DNA of 8,067 nucleotides from assembly GCA_007116765.1 (NCBI GenBank), contig SKHV01000039.1, positions 1 to 8,067 on the forward strand. Reading direction: 5' to 3'. Under the pieces are notes generated by a model. It was not told where the DNA came from and made no database searches. It saw only the letters and a program-made list of their open reading frames with translations. Every line of letters begins with the position of its first letter. Position 1 is the stretch's first letter. Shown in pieces: positions 5,299 through 8,067 of the stretch. Source of the stretch: Prolixibacteraceae bacterium. Its GTDB lineage: Bacteria; Bacteroidota; Bacteroidia; Bacteroidales; Prolixibacteraceae. The position numbers and the translations under genes are program-made.

Positions 5299-8067
5299 TC
5301 AGAAGGTTTGAAAATTTTGCTGTGCATTTGTAACCATAGGTATAGGGCCGGTAAAGAAGTTTTTCTCAACGGTTTGCGTAACGCTGTTCCCTGCCAGTGT
5401 TTGGGCATTGACCCAATTGTTGTTTTTAAACTCTTTTAGCGTGGCTGTAACGGTAAATTTATAGTTTTTATCATTTACAAGCGAATTTTTAGGCTGGCTT
5501 GGTGAAGTATCAATGTCATCGCCATAGTTGGGTGTTGGTGGTGGAGGCGGGTTGGGAACTTGTATCGGGGGGAATTTGCCTTGATCCATAGCCGGTGGTG
5601 GGCTTGCAGTACCTCCGCCTGTGCCACCACCATTTCTGCTTGCACCTATTGACTCTCCGACTATCGTAGATCCTGTGGAGCCAAGCGTTGTGGTAAATCC
5701 ACCTCCCATCAGCCAGTTGTTAAAGCTCACCACGTTTGCATCTGCACTTACCGTAGTTTTTCCGGTAGAAGTAGATTCACCGCCAGTTGTTGTTATTCCA
5801 CCGCCGCCTCCTGTAAAGAAATCAACTGCTGGGGCAGTTCCTCCGTCGAGCATTTGTATGGTTGTATAAAGATATTCTCCCAGGTTGTTAACATTGGTGT
5901 TGAGCATTACTGTTGACCATGAGTTATCTTCGTTTTGCACCTGTAGCGAGCGTGTAACTTCAAGCTTGAAGGTTCGCATTATAATTGTACCGTTGGCCTG
6001 TTGCTCGGCCACATCGAACACTTCATCGGGTTCGAGGCCGTATTTAACTGCCAGGGGTGCATCTATCGGGTAGTTATATACACTCGAAGGTGCTACATAT
6101 TGAATCAAGAGTTCTTCCTGGTCGGCTGCTGCATCGCCCTGGTCAACAGTCATTACCCCGGTTCCTTGGTTGTTGCAAGGCGTTCCGGCCTGAAACGAAT
6201 AGTTGAAACCAGCTTCAACAACATCAAGAATGTTCACGTAGCCCGAAAGTGCCCCGCTGAGATAATAAGGGTTGGGAAACTGCCCCGACACCCATGCTCC
6301 TGCACCAATATGTGCCAGGGTCCATTCATTGTCTGGTAACAAACCGTTTCTCCTGCGCACTTCGGCTGAAGCGAAGCCGTAAAAGCCCAACATGCCGCTT
6401 GCGCGCCACCCGTTTATGCCAACCGGACTGAATCCTCCACATGCCCCCATATATTCCATAAAGGCAAGGTGCAATTCAGCACCGGCACCCAGGTCGAAAC
6501 CCAGGTAGTAGTTTCCTTTTAAATGCCTTTGGTCGCCATAGGCAAACCTAAAACCAATGCCTGTGGCAAAACCTGAGCCTGTGGCTGTGTGGCTGCCAAT
6601 GCCGCCGTTGCCCAGATTATTGCTTGGCCAGCTTTTAGTAGCATAATAATATGAGTTGCTGAATTGGCTTGAAAAGCCGCTTGGCGCTTGAATTTTATTA
6701 CCGAACATTAAATAATTATCGACCGTGGCACTCAGCCCTGCCATTGATACCAGCACCGTATTGGGAACCTGAGCATCGCCAAACTTCACATACCATTCAT
6801 TTTCCTTGCCTTTTACATCAACTACCAGGCTCATGGGCGAGGGCGTTGAAACAGGCGGGGCATTTACATTCACATTTGCAAAAAAGTTGAAATGTTTATC
6901 GGGGAAGTTGTAGGTAGCTCCAAGAGCTCCGTTCACAATGGCATTGTTGCGCGATGCAGTGGTCATGTCGGCACCCATCCAAAAATCGCCTGTGAATGCA
7001 ATAAAGGTAAGTCCACCGGTATTTTGGTTAAATTCCCCGGCCAGTATTACATCGGTATTAAACCCGTCTTCCTTTGGCGAAGTAGCCATTACTGCTTTAA
7101 CCTGCAGTCCAAGGTTCGATTTTTTAGGTGTGAAAGTATAGGATGTTCCGCTAAGGCTTGCTTCCATATTATTGTACGCACCTCCGCCAAAACCCCTGAA
7201 AGCAAAACCGGGCAGGAATGTTACCCCGGGAGGGGGCAGGGTTACATCGGCTTCAACACGCCAGTAGCGGTAAAGCTGGTTGCCGTTTTGGTAGCTGGTA
7301 TTCCCGAATTCGCCTAGTGCCGCAACTTTAACTCCGGTTGGTTTGAAATTGGCATTAAGGTTTCCAATGAAACCATTTCCGAATACCGGGTCGTCTTGCC
7401 TGAAACCCAAAGCCCCATCGATACTTACCGATGCAAGGTTAGCCTGTATGGCAATAGAGTCGATGCCGGTGCTAATGTATTGAGGATAAAATTTCTGCCC
7501 TTGCTGGTTGTTCAGTATGGCCATTTCAACGCCAAGGCCGGTCATGCCGCTAATATCGCTGCTAAGGTTGAAAATTACATCAAAGGTAACTTTGCCCCGC
7601 ATGAGTTGCCCCGGTTGATTGGGAAGGCTTACAAATCCAATTTCGTCGATGGTAATGGGAAAGTTGGCCAGGTATTTTTGCTCACTTGCAAAAGCCCAAG
7701 TGCCAATATTGAACCCAAATTGCTGCTGTTCACCTGCCGACGAATCGTAATTCATGCCCATGCCTTCAAAGTCGAGTCCCAGGTTCACATTATTAACCGG
7801 CCCTAACTGAACATTTGCCCAATTCAACGAGCCGTTGAGGGTCATGTCGAAAGTGCTTTTGTTGTCGTCGAAATATGCAATCATGTTTGAGGTAGGCGAC
7901 AGTTCGATGTCGGCTTTGAGCAAGTGCGCGGGTATGGGTCCTGTTGGCGTAATGCTGAGCTGTAGGCTTTGTGGTTCGTTTGTATAAACTGGGTTGCTGA
8001 ACAATGCTGAGTATTGCAGGGGGTTATTAAGGCTGTCAACTTTACTTAATGGCAGACCGATTTTCCC
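5299..8067 (-). CDS. Large beta-rich, glycine-rich probable surface protein, 5'-truncated at the right window edge
   Basis: The frame is open from base 8067 (922 codons, then TGA, followed in frame by TAA), so the start lies beyond the window; a TTG at 8004 is not needed as a start. Residue numbers count from the codon at 8067. I do not recognise a named domain. Residues about 60-640 alternate hydrophobic/aromatic and polar or glycine residues in short stretches, predicting many beta strands; landmarks are RYWRVEADV (267-275), GFGGGAYNNM (292-301), GINGW (550-554) and PNP (598-600). Only two cysteines exist, C543 and C631, flanking the GINGW/PNP segment. Residues 698-753 and 868-907 look like two copies of one small domain, separated by a Gly/Thr/Ser/Pro-rich linker. 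From memory, similar segments occur in very large uncharacterised Bacteroidetes proteins. An exported location is inferred from composition, the linker and the secreted partner encoded downstream; an outer-membrane barrel or beta-helix is also possible. No C-terminal sorting domain is visible. Confidence 0.82.
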   Translation of the reverse strand, partial: GKIGLPLSKVDSLNNPLQYSALFSNPVYTNEPQSLQLSITPTGPIPAHLLKADIELSPTSNMIAYFDDNKSTFDMTLNGSLNWANVQLGPVNNVNLGLDFEGMGMNYDSSAGEQQQFGFNIGTWAFASEQKYLANFPITIDEIGFVSLPNQPGQLMRGKVTFDVIFNLSSDISGMTGLGVEMAILNNQQGQKFYPQYISTGIDSIAIQANLASVSIDGALGFRQDDPVFGNGFIGNLNANFKPTGVKVAALGEFGNTSYQNGNQLYRYWRVEADVTLPPPGVTFLPGFAFRGFGGGAYNNMEASLSGTSYTFTPKKSNLGLQVKAVMATSPKEDGFNTDVILAGEFNQNTGGLTFIAFTGDFWMGADMTTASRNNAIVNGALGATYNFPDKHFNFFANVNVNAPPVSTPSPMSLVVDVKGKENEWYVKFGDAQVPNTVLVSMAGLSATVDNYLMFGNKIQAPSGFSSQFSNSYYYATKSWPSNNLGNGGIGSHTATGSGFATGIGFRFAYGDQRHLKGNYYLGFDLGAGAELHLAFMEYMGACGGFSPVGINGWRASGMLGFYGFASAEVRRRNGLLPDNEWTLAHIGAGAWVSGQFPNPYYLSGALSGYVNILDVVEAGFNYSFQAGTPCNNQGTGVMTVDQGDAAADQEELLIQYVAPSSVYNYPIDAPLAVKYGLEPDEVFDVAEQQANGTIIMRTFKLEVTRSLQVQNEDNSWSTVMLNTNVNNLGEYLYTTIQMLDGGTAPAVDFFTGGGGGITTTGGESTSTGKTTVSADANVVSFNNWLMGGGFTTTLGSTGSTIVGESIGASRNGGGTGGGTASPPPAMDQGKFPPIQVPNPPPPPTPNYGDDIDTSPSQPKNSLVNDKNYKFTVTATLKEFKNNNWVNAQTLAGNSVTQTVEKNFFTGPIPMVTNAQQNFQTF
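5347..5466 (-). repeat. C-terminal small domain, copy 2 (protein-level repeat)
   Basis: This encodes residues 868-907 of the large protein. It shares an ordered set of residues with the segment encoded at 5809-5976: K-x-x-V-T-x-(S/T)-L near its start (K870 to L877), a tryptophan 15 residues after the lysine (N-x-W, W885), and FFTG at the end (904-907). This looks like a short beta-sandwich (Ig/FN3-like) domain ending the protein; the fold is inferred. Confidence 0.5.
5467..5808 (-). other. Gly/Thr/Ser- and Pro-rich linker in the large surface protein
   Basis: This encodes residues 754-867 of the large protein. It begins with a glycine run directly after the first FFTG, continues with Thr/Ser/Gly-rich sequence, and then has a proline-rich part (about 822-846, including five consecutive prolines). 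It has few charged residues and no cysteine, and is probably a flexible, extended spacer between the two copies of the small domain. At the DNA level the region has runs of CCACC/GGTGG-type codons but no clean tandem repeat. Confidence 0.6.
5809..5976 (-). repeat. C-terminal small domain, copy 1 (protein-level repeat)
   Basis: This encodes residues 698-753 of the large protein. Key residues are K701, V704, T705, L708, W717 (16 after the lysine) and FFTG at 750-753, in the same order as in the copy encoded at 5347-5466. Copy 1 has about 14 more residues between the tryptophan and FFTG. It is immediately preceded by a segment with YNYPIDAPLAVKYGLEPDEV (664-683), which may belong to the same structural unit. 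Confidence 0.5.

Noticed and set aside
5157..5439. Short frames spanning the junction of the two - strand genes (5157-5408 -, 5254-5439 +)
   Set aside because: They overlap the signal-peptide coding region and the end of the large gene in other frames, and have no supporting features.
5621..5869. Val/Pro-rich 82-codon frame on the + strand
   Set aside because: It is the complement of the Gly/Thr-rich linker; low complexity explains its openness.
6892..7806. Open frames of 136-141 codons on the + strand (6892-7317, 7396-7806)
   Set aside because: They are antisense to the large beta-rich gene, with odd composition and no recognisable motif.
8002..8004. TTG as a start codon for the large - strand gene
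   Set aside because: The frame stays open through 21 more codons to the window edge, and no signal peptide follows the TTG, so it is an internal leucine.

Overview
The window looks like chromosomal DNA from a member of the Bacteroidetes (Bacteroidota). This rests on three things. The first four genes read as typical Bacteroidetes proteins. Start codons have A/T-rich leaders with no Shine-Dalgarno sequence. A TAnnTTTG-type -7 element sits just before one of the genes. No rRNA, tRNA, CRISPR array, insertion sequence or phage gene is visible.

The left part (1-3057, + strand) is a tight housekeeping cluster. It holds the 3' part of an M23 (LytM-type) cell-wall endopeptidase, a small MerR-type regulator, a full-length NIF3/YqfO-type dinuclear metal protein, and a coiled-coil protein with a C-terminal four-cysteine zinc ribbon. 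The spacings are 9, 6 and 21 bases, so it reads as one transcription unit, possibly with an extra promoter just in front of the MerR gene. A strong hairpin with a T-tract on both sides (3081-3117) closes the cluster and can also serve the opposite strand.

The right part (3176-8067, - strand) is a convergent two-gene unit of clearly different character and visibly higher GC. Upstream, and cut by the right window edge, is a large beta-rich, glycine-rich protein of at least 922 residues. Its C-terminal part carries two related domains separated by a Gly/Thr/Ser/Pro-rich linker. Fourteen bases downstream is a 702-residue secreted protein made of about six fibronectin type III-like domains, the first apparently split by a helical insertion. 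The products are probably exported and may work together at the cell surface, but no function can be assigned. This pair is the part of the window most likely to hold something undescribed.
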